From Clitopilus passeckerianus (Eukaryota; Basidiomycota; Agaricomycetes; Agaricales; Entolomataceae): a stretch of 64,000 bases of DNA. The DNA is taken from positions 124,001 to 188,000 of the forward strand of contig CALYLX010000058.1 of NCBI GenBank assembly GCA_944990035.1, given 5' to 3'. The notes below the pieces were generated by a model. It saw nothing but the letters and a program-made list of their open reading frames with translations, did not search any database and was not told the DNA's origin. The translations under genes were made by a program, and so were the position numbers. Shown here piece by piece: positions 1 through 10,898 of this stretch (positions are counted from its first letter, which is position 1; every line of letters starts with the position of its first letter).

Positions 1-2
1 AC

Positions 3-1061
3 ACCCACAAGGTCAGGAAGAGCATCCAGAAACGCGATTTCGGGTTCTTCCTTCCCCTCGCTTTCCACCGTGGCCATTTCACGAGAGCAGTGCGCGAGAT
101 TTGGAGGCGGTTATACGAGTTGGACACGGCGGTGCAGCAGGCAGATGCGGCGATGGCAAGACGGCCAAGTACCGCACCATCGTTGCAGAAACCCCATGAA
201 GCGGTTCGGGTCATCTACAAGATGATGAACAACATCGTTGTTTCACTCATGAAATCTTGCGATGATGTTCTCGACCGTCGAACGAATGGAGGATCCCACC
301 GTTCACAACAGACTGTGCTCTTACATGCTTCTGAGCGGGCTGTGAACTCATACTGCCTCCTGTTTCACCTCTTGCTTTGCCTCTGCCGCAACTGCCCTGC
401 CGTCCTCGCCGATGCAACAGAGAAGCTTCGCAAGTTCGCTCAAGTTCCCCAAAGCCGCTTGAAGCGGCATTGCCCCGACCTGGGAGAGCTGGTCGTTATG
501 GTCAATCTCGTTCTCGCTCGACCACCCGTCAATGGTGCGACAATTTCCTGGGAGGTACTTAACGGGCCGTTCCTCGAGGAAACAATTACTCGGAACGTGC
601 GCTGGGTTCTCAAGGATAGGCCGGAATTGGAGGTTATGGAAGCGGGTGTATCGGAATACCGACTCCAGCATACATTCGCCGGGAGCAAGACCAGCTTAAG
701 GCTCATGATGTTCCAAATCACCTTCTTGGATATCTTCGTACGAGCCTACTCACGCAGCACCTCGAAGCTGGACGACAACTACGGCTTCCCGCTCCAAGAG
801 CCGGGGCAGAAAGTAGGTTTGGCGGAAAGAATGGTGGATGAGGTGAAGGCAATTTATCAGGTTAAAACCTGGCCGGGATTCTTCCAGCGTGTACGATATC
901 AGAAAGGGATGGGTTTCGGGAAGCAAATCTTTTCAGACATGTTGAGGGATGCTGTGAGAGTCAGCGGGACGCGGGGTTATCATGATCAAAAGTCTGCTAG
1001 GCAGTTGCATCTGCTAGGCCGAGATCGAGATCAGAAGGAACGACAGTGGGCACGAAGATAA
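3..1061 (+). CDS. 3' part of an unknown gene, cut by the left window edge
   Basis: An open frame runs from base 3 to a TAA at 1059-1061 without a stop, so the gene starts left of the window; the first internal GTG at 90 is not a credible start. About 352 residues are visible. The protein is mostly helical, with a Cys/Leu-rich stretch (LLLCLCRNCP) near residue 130 and a basic C-terminal tail. I see no catalytic motif and no signal peptide within the visible part. No intron is needed in this segment. I do not recognise the family; the lack of stops over 1 kb and ordinary composition argue for real coding sequence. The next gene is about 0.7 kb downstream on the same strand. Confidence 0.6.
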   Translation, partial: THKVRKSIQKRDFGFFLPLAFHRGHFTRAVREIWRRLYELDTAVQQADAAMARRPSTAPSLQKPHEAVRVIYKMMNNIVVSLMKSCDDVLDRRTNGGSHRSQQTVLLHASERAVNSYCLLFHLLLCLCRNCPAVLADATEKLRKFAQVPQSRLKRHCPDLGELVVMVNLVLARPPVNGATISWEVLNGPFLEETITRNVRWVLKDRPELEVMEAGVSEYRLQHTFAGSKTSLRLMMFQITFLDIFVRAYSRSTSKLDDNYGFPLQEPGQKVGLAERMVDEVKAIYQVKTWPGFFQRVRYQKGMGFGKQIFSDMLRDAVRVSGTRGYHDQKSARQLHLLGRDRDQKERQWARR

Positions 1062-1772
1062 TGAGGAACTAATTGTACATGCAGCCTGAAAGAACTCAGA
1101 GCCATACATATTAATAGAGTAACAAACCCCTAATAACAATAACGATTTGGACAGCATTCTGGTCGAAGTGGTACGGAAAGTTAACTCAAGAGGGATCGTA
1201 TCATACGGCTCAGGTTTGTCCAGCCAGTCTTAGTATCCACAGGATAATCTGTAACAAGGAAATTGAAGTTGTTGATGAGTTGAAGGCTCTGGCGGGGTGG
1301 ACGTCCATGACAAGCAGTCCTGGTAGGCGCTAAACAAGCGCCTAGGAGAAACCATTGACATGCACTCCAGGTTTGGTCGGGTTTCAAAGTCCGGCGTCTC
1401 CAAGTCCCTTGCTCTTCACCCAGAGCCTTTCAAACACTGTGCCACATGTATTCAAACGGGTCTACTTTCAGAAATGCTGGCACAGAACACCTATGTCCAA
1501 TGTACCGACAAGCCCTTCTTCCCGACTCTCAGAGCCACCATCGTGAGATGAAAACTGTGAGTGAAGATGAGCTTCGCAGCCTAGCCAAAGGGAGAAGAGC
1601 CTCCCAATATATCTAGTCTCATTGCCGACAGCTATTCGGGACAAGCCCTTGCTTCTAACTAAGAACCGGTCAGGAACGTGGAAAAATATATTGACGGGAT
1701 TCATGCTTTCGACAGACTATTCAAACCTCGCTCTCCACCACTGACACATACGTGGAACATACGAAGAACAGC
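1062..1772. other. intergenic, nothing recognised
   Basis: Only short frames under 80 codons on both strands, none with a family resemblance. The right end is the promoter side of the small calycin-like gene. Confidence 0.5.
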
Positions 1773-2497
1773 ATGGCAGCCCCAGAATCTCTGACGATCG
1801 GCAACCTCAGTGGAAAATTCTCTTTGGTAGGGGCTTCATTTGGCTCCCTTGACTAAGAACTAATGAACAACCTCAGAACAAAGACCTCACTGACATGAAA
1901 TACGAAGTGCTCAAGCTTGCTGGGGTCAACTGGCTAGTTCGCAAAGCTCTCGATCTCGGGCAGCTTCATCTTGATATCAAGCATTACACTGACTCGGAAG
2001 GAGTCGAACGTGTCGACATAGCCCAATCACTTTTCGGCGCCCCCCGCATTGCTTCAGTCACCGAGAATTGGGTGTTAGATTGGGAGATGAAAAACCATTC
2101 AGATCATGTATTCGGATACGTGGTTGGGCAAGCACGGAGGACACCAAACGATGAGCTGTCTGATTCTTGTACCGACATTGTATGGACCGAGGACTCGTTG
2201 GACACTGGTTTGGTTTATGGGCGCGTCTCAAGCGACACGCCAAAAAATAAGATACCATGGACTGTTGAGCAGGTGAGCAAATCGTTGATGCATTTGTGTG
2301 AGGTGGATTCATAGGGATAACGCAGACATGGGGTATGGCAATAATTAACGGTGAAAGGCGATATGCCCGGAAAGCAAAATTCACGGGTCCAGCGAATGAA
2401 GTGTTCACTGCACGGTTAATCTATGACTATAGTGAGTACAGCTGGGCCATGTGGTTTTACTCTTGCTCATCTGCATCTAGTTGGTCCACTAAACTAG
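1773..2497 (+). CDS. small conserved fungal calycin/lipocalin-like protein
   Basis: Four exons (1773-1826, 1877-2272, 2326-2431, 2481-2497) with GT-AG introns of 50, 53 and 49 nt join in frame to a 190-residue protein starting MAAPESLTIGNLSGKFSL. The order 'short leader with G-K-F, D-E-x-L-K-L-x-G-x-x-W-L, DIKHY, DHVFG, SDTP, W-T-V-E-Q, T-W-G, IINGERRY, RLIYDY-IGPLN' matches, from memory, a family of about 190-residue proteins common in asco- and basidiomycetes and annotated as hypothetical or calycin-like. These are beta-barrel proteins probably binding a small hydrophobic ligand; function is not established. No signal peptide, so probably cytosolic. The last intron is needed to end with the usual YDY-x-GP tail; reading through it would give a longer unrelated tail. 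Confidence 0.75.
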
Positions 2498-2588
2498 AAA
2501 CGTAGATTCACTTGTACGCGTGAAACATCGAACGATCTATGCCCCAGCGATTTCCTAACCCAACGCTTGTCGGCTATAACTAAAAGGA

Positions 2589-2629
2589 GGGAGGGCGGAT
2601 GAGATCGACTCGATCTCATCCGCCCTCCC
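2589..2629. repeat. perfect 20-bp inverted repeat (hairpin)
   Basis: Left arm 2589-2608 (GGGAGGGCGG...GATCGA) and right arm 2610-2629 are exact reverse complements around a single C at 2609. It lies 92 bp downstream of the calycin-like gene's stop and upstream of the aquaglyceroporin. It could form a strong stem in RNA of either strand. No flanking duplication is evident. Confidence 0.85.
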
Positions 2630-3035
2630 CATGTCAATTCATCCCTATCTTCGCCCCACGATCTTGGCCGCAAGCGGCCCATCATGATATTCGAGATGTC
2701 TGAAACAAATCTGGCTCACCTGGTCTTCGGCCGCTGGAACGTCCAGAGCGTTTTGAAATTTGCTGGTGGCCAAACAGAGACTCTACTTGCTGGAGATTGG
2801 CCGGCTGGAGGTGAACATCGAGTCTCAGTACGGCGTAATACTCAGTTCTCTGCAGAAAGTGCCCAGGAACGATGGTCTAAGGTTCTGTACTGGATGACGC
2901 CATGGAATCTGTTTCATTGGCACCAATGCCAGAATTCCATATTGCCTCGAGCGTCCACTCACCTGATATCTCATTCCCTCCCTCCCTCGTTGCCTCACAC
3001 AGCTCAACAATCCACTACTCGAACCATTCAACACG

Positions 3036-4508
3036 ATGTCACGCAATCAGGATTTCCCAAATGGCGGGGGTCGACCTGCTTCAAATGCGTTTCTAGGGGA
3101 GAAATCCCAATCTGGAGGAAGTACCCACATCGAAGACTTCGGCCGCGACGATGTTACTAGCCGAAATACTACTCACTATGACAAAGAGCCAACTCCTGGC
3201 GCGGGCGTGGATGCGAACTCTAATATCACATATCAACCGAACCGTTGGGCAAAGTTCCGGTGTGTTGATTTTTCGCTCTTGTTTCTTCTCGGATATCTAA
3301 GCTATTCTAGTCAACGTATTCGTGAACCTGCTGCAGAGCTGATAGGAACGTCGTTTCTGGTTATGTTCGGTCTGGGTGCAAACTGTCAGAGCACGCTGAC
3401 CGCGGACCCAAATGTCTTTCCGACCCCAAGAGGGGTATGTTCTATCCTTGTTTAATAGTTGACGATCGGTTGCTCACGTACTCTAGGATCCGGCTTCGAA
3501 CGTTCTCGGTTGGGCCGCTGGTATCGCTATGGGTGGTTGGGCTTGCGGAGGGATATCTGGAGGGCACATGAATCCCGCAATCACACTTGCCCTCGCCGTC
3601 TTCAGGCGATTCCCTTGGAGGAAGGTTCCTGTGAGTACATCCGAGCCATTCCGCGTCGTTCGGCACATCTGATTATGTCCCAGATGTATTGGGCAGCGCA
3701 GCTGTTGGGCGGGCTCATCGGAGCTGCTCTCGTGTATGCTCAATGGTTCCATGCTATCAGCATCGTTGAAGGGGGTAGCAACACCAGAACTCTCAAAACT
3801 GCGAACTTGTTTGCTACATATGCCGTGAGTAATCAATAACCATTTCATCCCATGATAACTCACCAGGTTTCTTCAGGCACCTTTCTTGACGAACGTCTCT
3901 GCATTTTTCTGCGAATTTTTCCTCACTGCGATCCTGGTCTTCATGGTATTCGCAATGACCGACAAAAACAACATGGCTCCGCAGGGCGGTACTTCTCCTC
4001 TGCTTCTCTTCGTTGTGTTCACCGGCATCGTCGCATCCTTTGGGAGCCTGACAGGTGCGTCACACATTGCCTACACGTCTTTCAATGCTGAGGTGACCGT
4101 CCTTAGGCTTCGCTATGAACCCAGCTCGTGACCTTGGCCCACGTTTCTTGACGGCTATGGTAGGATATGGTAAATCGGTCTTCACTTTCCGCAAGTACGT
4201 CAAGGGTTTCTTCCTTCGCTGTTTACTAGAAAGTTCATCCCTTTCGTAGTCAATACTGGCTCTGGTGCCCCATCATGGCTACCTTCCTAGGAGGGCTTGC
4301 GGGTGGCGCACTGTATGACTCCATGCTATTCATAGGCGATGAAAGTATCACAAACAGACCGTCCGTAGTCCCCACTGACCAGTCGTCTTTGGGCTGATTG
4401 CTATACCCCAGAAACGCCCGGTCGCGTCGAAGGAACCAACATGCTCCTCCGGAGGAGCTCCAGGGCACCATTGCAACGCATGATACTCATACCGCCGAAC
4501 GCGTTTAG
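3036..4508 (+). CDS. aquaglyceroporin (MIP family channel)
   Basis: Eight exons (3036-3259, 3311-3434, 3487-3630, 3684-3824, 3877-4054, 4107-4194, 4250-4360, 4412-4508) give 368 residues. A hydrophilic N-terminus of about 75 residues leads into [17 protein letters not shown] (first helix). Both pore motifs are present: GGHMNPAIT in the first half and GFAMNPARD in the second. The Asp after the second NPAR is typical of glycerol-permeable members, so the plasma membrane channel probably passes glycerol and/or water. All introns are 51-55 nt. The last one (4361-4411) has a CTGAT branch site and replaces a TGA at 4395 by a 32-residue charged tail; if it is retained the protein ends 'QSSLG'. Length and topology are usual for fungal MIPs. 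Confidence 0.92.
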
Positions 4509-4739
4509 GTCCAGCCCTGTCGACCATGCTTTACCAAGCAGGTGTCGAGTCTATGCCCTCCTCCGCCATTTTCTCTAATTTTCATTCGAATCTCATGTTT
4601 TCTGAGTACTACCAAAAGCAAGCTCGTTGGCGTACAACATGGTCCTATGATTACATATTAAATACAATTTGTACGGAAATGTCACAATTCGTGGCATAAT
4701 TGTTCGATAATTCGACACTTTTTGATCATGACTGAACCC

Positions 4740-5739
4740 TCATGACATGATAACATACTTCTTCCCAGTTTTCATGTTGCTTCCGCTAGGAGCTAATGAA
4801 CTCGTGGTCTTGCCAAGCCCAACATTCTTCACCACTGGCGCCCTGATTTTCTCGCAAAGGCCCTGTACTTCCGCTGAACAACTCGCCAAGGGAACACCTT
4901 TCAACTCCTCCTTGAAGAAGTCTACGAAGTGATTCTCTGTGAGCTTCATGTACATGGGCGAACTGTGCTTGTATCTGTAGTTCGAAACTTGCAGCCCTTT
5001 CCGGAAGCACTGTAGTCCATATACGCGGCGACTAAAGTCAAATCCTAGTCGCTTGGCATCCTCATCGTCGAGACATCCTTGCATTTCCGAAAGCTGCAGT
5101 AACGCGGGCCAATACCATTCTTGGATATCGTACTTTCTTGCAGCCATGATCCGGTCTACTGGGGAAATCCTCATGAGGGTCATTTCTCGAAGGGCCTTTC
5201 TGCGAACGGTTTCAAAGTCCCACATGCTGGCGAGCTTGAATACGGATAGCCAAGCTAACCATGTCAATGCCTCATACACTCTGAATGACGCAAGCAATCA
5301 AGACCTACGACGCCTTTAGGGAGAAAAAGGGGCTTACTCTTGGCATAAAACTTTGGCGAAAGGAATAAAATCTGCCTTCGAAATTCCATCTAGGCGAATT
5401 GGACGCTCTTTGGAGGTTCCTTCTGGTTGCTGACCTGGGATGTGTGGTAGGGTGAAGAGATCGCGAAAGAGATCGGATCCTTGCTCAAAACAGTGGCGAG
5501 GTAGTGTGAAGAAAGTGTGTTCAACCTGACGTATGGTCAAGTCAACAGTCTAATCCTAACAAACATGCCGAACCTCTCACCAGAAAGACAATGTACTGGT
5601 AGAGCGGGTTATCTGGCGGGCTATTTGAACACACATAGTCACTGGATCCAAACTGCTTGGCAGGATGTGTGGAGGTAGGAGGTGCATAGTTGTAGGCTGG
5701 ATTGGCCATTTTCGTATTGGAAAATAGTGGTGCCGACAT
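4740..5739 (-). CDS. BTB/POZ domain protein (copy 1)
   Basis: Three exons on the minus strand (5739-5581, 5525-5338, 5280-4740) join in frame to 295 residues. The N-terminal half has the fungal BTB core: VFLVEHTFFTLPRHCFEQ, then an L-D-G-I-x-K-x-D-F-x-x-F-x-K-V-L segment, and the second half the usual helical region W-L-S-V-F-K-L-A-S-M-W-D-F-E and Y-D-I-Q-E-W-Y-W-P-A-L. These proteins form an expanded family in mushrooms and are assumed to mediate protein-protein contacts; no substrate is known. A second BTB gene of the same build follows upstream at 6782-7614, so this is a tandem pair. The start is the first ATG of the exon; the 30-residue N-terminus before the BTB core is poorly conserved. 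Confidence 0.85.
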
Positions 5740-6781
5740 CCCCCTTGAAATGCAGGGTATATATGTACCAACTCCAAGATCCGGCAGGGAATGTGAGTTC
5801 TAGCGGTGCACCTACACGCCGTTTCCAGCATAAAGAAGGCTCGTTCGTGAGCGTCGACCCGAGGCGGGGTAACCTTTACCAAATTATCGATTCCCGAGGA
5901 TTGACAGCTCTTGGCACTCGCATCATGGGGGACTCGACCGTCAATGATGCCACAATCTGGGGTGGTGTCCTTCCGCAAAAGCGATCAATTTCTCTCGGGT
6001 AAGCTTTGCTTCGGCTCCACGAACTCTGGTATGCTTGTTTGAAGCGGTGGGCGTTCATCTCAAAATTTCACGCAACGCTGCAGACGGCAAGTTTAGCCTT
6101 AGAATTTTGCAGGTGGTGCGGTGGAAGGGGTGAGACCAAATGCAACGTTTCCTGGATGAATGAGGTATGGAATCAAATTGTTTTGTCGGATGTGCAGCAT
6201 TGTTTCCGGCGACGTCTATAATCGGTAGCAAAAAGGTTCCTTTTCGTGAGCGAAGATTGATTAGACAGCTGAGCGCTACCGTCGCCTACCGATTTGGGAC
6301 CTGTGTTCTAGGCCTGCTATTTCAAGACTGCAATTGTGGGGTAAACAGGAAGCAAGAAGAGGCGGGAAGTGGAGGCAAAGGCTGGTGCAAAGTCAGAGGC
6401 ACACCCATTCTTTCGTCTAAATCAAAAAATGAAGCCTGTAGGCAGATCATAACTTGCATCGATGCCCATCGGAGAAGGAAATTGCGAACAGCTGCCTTCA
6501 AGGTTGGGTTCCGTCCGGCCTGCCTCCATGTGAGCGAGGGTACTTCATTTGCTATCGCGTATCCGCAGCGAGTTGACTGCCAAGGTTCTATGCGGCCAGG
6601 CCGAAATTGCTGTCACGAGATAGAACCAGCGCCAATGCACCGAAGTGTCTTTGATTCCCCGAAAAGCCTGAATTACAAAACATACAGAAATACCAGTGAA
6701 ACATCTGGATTAGACGCCACAGTTCCTGTGTGCACCTTGTCAGCGCCGATCATGCGAAAAGAAAAGGTAAAGGCCCACCTT
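5740..6781. other. spacer between the two BTB genes
   Basis: Holds a 219-codon plus-strand frame (6167-6826) that runs into the 3' end of the next BTB gene, has biased composition and matches nothing I know; I treat it as chance. The rest shows no gene. Confidence 0.45.
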
Positions 6782-7614
6782 TCACGGTTTTGCCAACTCA
6801 TTGCACAACCCCTTCAGCCTTTCTGAACACTTCCCAAAAGGCACGCCACTCAACTCTCTAGCAAACAAATTCGTGATATGATCCCTCTTATACCTCAGCA
6901 TCACACTCTGCCCCGTACTCGCATGTATCCCTACAATACCCAACATCACACCCTGGAGCGTAGCGACCCTCAACGTGAAGTCCAGGCCCATCTCCTCCAT
7001 GAGTCCTGCTTCGGTGACTTTAGCTAAAGGTTCGTCAGATGTAATGCGAGGGCCATCGGCGAGCTGGAATAAGGCTGGCCAGTACCATTCCGTGAGGTTG
7101 TACTGCCTCAAAAGGCGGATTCGTTCGATGGGATCGATCCCAGGGAGGGGCTCCATAGATTTTATAGCGAGTGCCTTGACGGCTTCAAATTCCCAGAGCG
7201 AAGACAGACGTAGCACAGAAGCCCATTCCTGCCAGCTGAGTTCCGGAAGGGTGTTGAACCGTCTATGAGGAATATCACATTGAGCTTCACCCACGAAATT
7301 CTCACATGAAAAGGGGTAGGTAGCACGTACTTGGGGCAGATGACTTTCAGAAAGGCGACGAACTCTGTCTTCCTGATCCCATCCAACCTCAGTGGGTTCT
7401 CTTTGGAGCTGCCGTCGGCAGGCTGATTTGAAGGCGGTGGGAGGGAGAACATCCCGCGGAAGACGACCGAATCTTGTTCGAAGTGATGGCGAGGAACTTT
7501 GAACAGGGTGTCCTCCACCTGAGGGGAGTAGGTCAACCAGAGCTGTCAATACCAAGGCAAAATACTCACCGAGAATATTATATCCTGAAAAAAGTAGGCA
7601 TCATCTTCGTACAT
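6782..7614 (-). CDS. BTB/POZ domain protein (copy 2)
   Basis: Exons 7614-7570, 7518-7331 and 7262-6782 (introns 51 and 68 nt) give 237 residues beginning MYEDDAYFFQDIIFSVED. The BTB core VEDTLFKVPRHHFEQ, then L-R-L-D-G-I-R-K-T-E-F-V-A-F-L-K-V-I-C-P, and a following helical part (LSWQEWASVLRLSSLWEFEA; NLTEWYWPALFQLADG) parallel copy 1 in order and exon structure. The short ATG exon encodes only the strand before the BTB core, so this copy lacks the long N-terminus of copy 1. Function unknown beyond a likely protein-interaction role. Confidence 0.85.
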
Positions 7615-8070
7615 TGTAATTCCTTCACTAGTCGGGAAGGCACGACGTGGATTTGGTGAACCTGGGTGGTCTCGAGCAACTATGTAGAAGAGCATATAGT
7701 AGTTTCAGCCAAATAGGAGAATCATAGGTAGCGTCGCGTTCAAGTGGCGCAAAATATTGTCTCGGTATTCGAGGACCCTGTTATAAGCGATTAGCCAAGT
7801 ATGGCTAGCTCACGACAGGTAATGACGTTGTTCCTGCGCCCAGTCGTCCCCGAAAGAGCTGGCATTTCCGAAGTGTCAAGCACACCACGAAAAAATAGGT
7901 GAATGAAATTTCTCTCAATTCCATGGTCTACGACAACACAGTTCAATAAGGATATCAAGTCCGATACGTCTCTAAGCAGTCGAAGTAGGCTTCGACGAGT
8001 CGGCCTCCTTGGGTGTAACACCCTCCTAGTAAACGATGAGTCCAAGGTCCCGAGCTAATACTTGCACCGA
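7615..8070. other. intergenic, nothing recognised
   Basis: The region between the BTB copy-2 start and the end of the mitochondrial-type gene. Short frames only. Confidence 0.4.
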
Positions 8071-8857
8071 CTATACCTTTGCGGCATCCCTTGCAACACC
8101 TTGGTTGACTGGGGTTTTGTCCTCCTCGAAGGAGGTGGTCTTCTCACCCGAGCGGGCAGCTTGGGTCTCAGCCTCAGGAGAAGGTTCGGACGTGTGAGGC
8201 TCAGGGTCGGTGGCGGTGGACTGTACAAAAATTTGAAGTTAGAATGAGTGAGGGACGCCCAGTAAAACCAGAATATACACACCTTAGCAGAGTCCTCCGC
8301 AGCCTCAGATTCCCCGGCCTTCTCATCGGCAACTTTCTCCGAAGGAGCTTTTGAGGCTTCCGGTTCAGCCTGAGGGGCGTCATCCTGCTCAGCGCGGGTG
8401 ATGGACTGGGAAACATCGGCTTCAGTGCCTTCGTCATCCTTCACAATGACGGGCTCATGTTTCTCAGCCTCCTTCTTCCCCTTGTGCCCCGGGAAGTCGT
8501 GCGCGTCGTTGTGTGCATGGTGAGTGTTCTTGCGCGCAGAGGGCGACAGCAGGTAGAGCAGCTAGAAAAGAGTGGCGCGGAGTTTAGTGACGTTGTTCCA
8601 CTCTTGCATTAAATTGTTCTATTACTCACAGCTGGGCCGAAAACAACTGCAGAGCCAACCTAAATATACATTCGTCATTTTTCATGCAGAAATTAATGGA
8701 CCAGAAGTCGGCGTACGATCCAAGGCAAGTCACTCTTTTTTGCCGGAGCGGCTTGTGAGGAGTTCATTCTCCTTGCGCCCACCCGGCTCACACGGGCAGA
8801 CCTCAAGGATGCCCTAGCAGAGGCGGAGAATGCGGTCCTGGCAGCAGCGAACGACAT
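8071..8857 (-). CDS. single-pass membrane protein, probably mitochondrial
   Basis: Four exons (8857-8717, 8659-8630, 8561-8283, 8220-8071) give 199 residues. Residues 1-35 are rich in Arg, Ala and Ser without acidic residues (starts MSFAAARTAFSASARASLRS), a typical mitochondrial presequence. A hydrophobic segment W-I-V-G-S-A-V-V-F-G-P-A-L-L-Y-L-L follows, split by the 30-nt exon 2, and then a hydrophilic, Glu/Ala/Ser-rich tail that is probably disordered. I know similar proteins in other Agaricomycetes only as hypothetical ones. The upstream gene (homeodomain) lies on the same strand, its stop 160 bp away. Location is inferred from the presequence alone. Confidence 0.75.
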
Positions 8858-9018
8858 GGTAGTTTTGGCGAAAGGTGAACAATGGAACGAACAGTCAGCT
8901 CAGCGGAAAACTCGAAGCCACCTCAGGTTCGGCTTGATTTCCCGGGACAGTCCGAAGGCATCATCATGACGTCGAATTCGTACAAACACCGCAAGGTCAA
9001 CAACTCTACAAGTCTAGA

Positions 9019-10606
9019 CTACCAACTAAGTCCAGTATTACGGAGGAATACAAGACCCATCGCAGCTTGGAATGGATCCTCTTCAACCAAATGATCGTTC
9101 AACAATGCCTCCGTCATGGATTCCCGATCGAAAATTGCGCGAACGCCATCCAGAGTGTTCACGGTGTTGAACGGCTGGAGCACGGAAAGGTTTTTCAAAG
9201 GGGTCGTTGTAGGGTCCCAAAGCAGACTTTCTGTTCGAAGATGTAAACAAGCTCGGCTCAGGAACAAATTGTACAATTACCTGACGACACTGACGGGAAG
9301 GTTTGGGTTTGTGGTGCTGCCTGCAACATCGGCCGAACATTCTCTTTCCCGGACGGAGAGTCAAACAGTGGCCAATGTTTCGACAGGTCAGTTTCACCAA
9401 GGCAGAGGAGAGAATCAGATGCGAAGTCAGTGAGCCCAGCGGGAACAAGAGCAGGTGAACTAGTGTATTGTGCAGGGGCGTAGTTTGCTGGTGAATAATC
9501 CTGGGTAAGAGGGAGAAGGCGCGGCCTTGAAGACAGAGAAACTACTCGAGATGCCGGAAAAGAGGCAGGGACGGATTCTGGCGCCGGGAACTCAGTCACT
9601 ACTCCCCCTTGAGCGCCCGTTGTACCCTGACGCCTACACGCAGCAGCCACTGAAGTAGGAACTTTGGGGGCAAAGTCAGAATACGTGTAATTCTGAACCA
9701 GCAGGTCGTCATTCATAGAGAGATTAGAAAGATTCTCGAATGTGTTGAAAGACTGCTCCACAGTGCTAGACGGCATATGCATCTGTCGAATAGTGAATGA
9801 CTTGATGAGATGCTGAGCATCCTGGGATGGATCGACAGGTGTCTGAGGTTTAGCAGGAATTGCAACTTGGAAGCAGGAGCTATCGGAAGATATGTCTAGT
9901 ATATCCTGTGGGGAAGTACCCTGATTCTGGGAGGTATAGTTGGGAACAAGAGTGGGCGTTGGTTGTCGAGCGAGTACAGGACGCTTGCGAGATCGAGAAT
10001 TCGCCTCGGGCAGAGCAACCCCGGCTTTACGTTTTCTAGCAACAGATCCTTTGGGCCGTCCCCTAATAGCTTTCTTGGGTTTCTCAGAGGTAGGCAGGTC
10101 AAGAAGCTCGATATCGTCATTGGTAGAAATCACAGGTCCACTCAAGGTTGGTTCGCAGTACTCAGTTTTGGGCTTCTTGGGAGTGCATATAGCCGTATTT
10201 TTGCCTTTCGTAAACTTCTTCTCTTTCACCTTTTTGATGGCTGTATGAGATATTGGAGCGCTGGTGAGCAGCCCAGAGTCGTCCTCTTCCATTTTGATTT
10301 TTCGTCGTTGGCGACCAAACCAGGAGGTGATCCATTTCGACGACCTGAGAACATCAATGATAGGGTTCAACAAAAGCTCTCTCGGAAGAAAAGACGGATA
10401 TGTGAGGATATATGCGCATTTTGGGGTGCATATATCAACGTAAATGATGAAAAGGTAACGTACAAGCCAGTCTCCTCCGTCAAGTTTTGAATTTCTTGTG
10501 CTGTAGTCCTTAGTTTACGAGAACCAAAGGCGGCCTGGAGGACAGAAAGTTGGTCCGCAGTAGCAAAAGTGGGAGGAGGTCGTTTGGGAGCAAGGGTAGT
10601 GTTCAT
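9019..10606 (-). CDS. homeodomain transcription factor with an AT-hook
   Basis: Exons 10606-10464, 10344-9281 and 9230-9019 (introns 119 and 50 nt) give 472 residues. Near the N-terminus, A-T-A-D-Q-L-S-V-L-Q-A-A-F, an L-R-T-T-A-Q-E-I-Q-N-L helix and the recognition helix KWITSWFGRQRRKIK form a homeobox; the W-F-x-x-x-R motif is intact. An AT-hook-like RGRPKGSVARKRK follows around residue 150, then a long Ser/Pro/Gln-rich region that is probably disordered. A nuclear regulator is the likely role. It faces the next gene head to head. No partner homeobox gene or mitochondrial intermediate peptidase gene is nearby, so I do not read this as the A mating-type locus. Confidence 0.85.
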
Positions 10607-10898
10607 GTTGGTCCCAGCGCTGGTGTCAGTTGGGAGCGAGAAACGAAGTTATTACCCAGTGCAGCGGAGAGCCGGACCGCTCTGATCTAACCCGCTTAAG
10701 CCCAGGCGCAAAGCCGCATACTTACAACCTGCGTTGGTCGCTGCGCAAGCATGAATGATTCTTACTGGCAATACAGGAAGGAGATGCGTAGCACACACAG
10801 TACGTGTTATAAGAACTTTCACTGTATTGTTTTTTCTAAGTTTCCTCTAGAAACATCCATCGTATTCGAGAAAGGCGTTGTCGAATTCGAATTCGAGT

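Noticed and set aside
6167..6826. 219-codon plus-strand open frame
   Set aside because: Runs antisense into the 3' end of BTB copy 2, has no homology and no plausible start context.
9019..10606. A mating-type locus
   Set aside because: Only one homeobox gene, no paired HD1/HD2 and no mip gene nearby.
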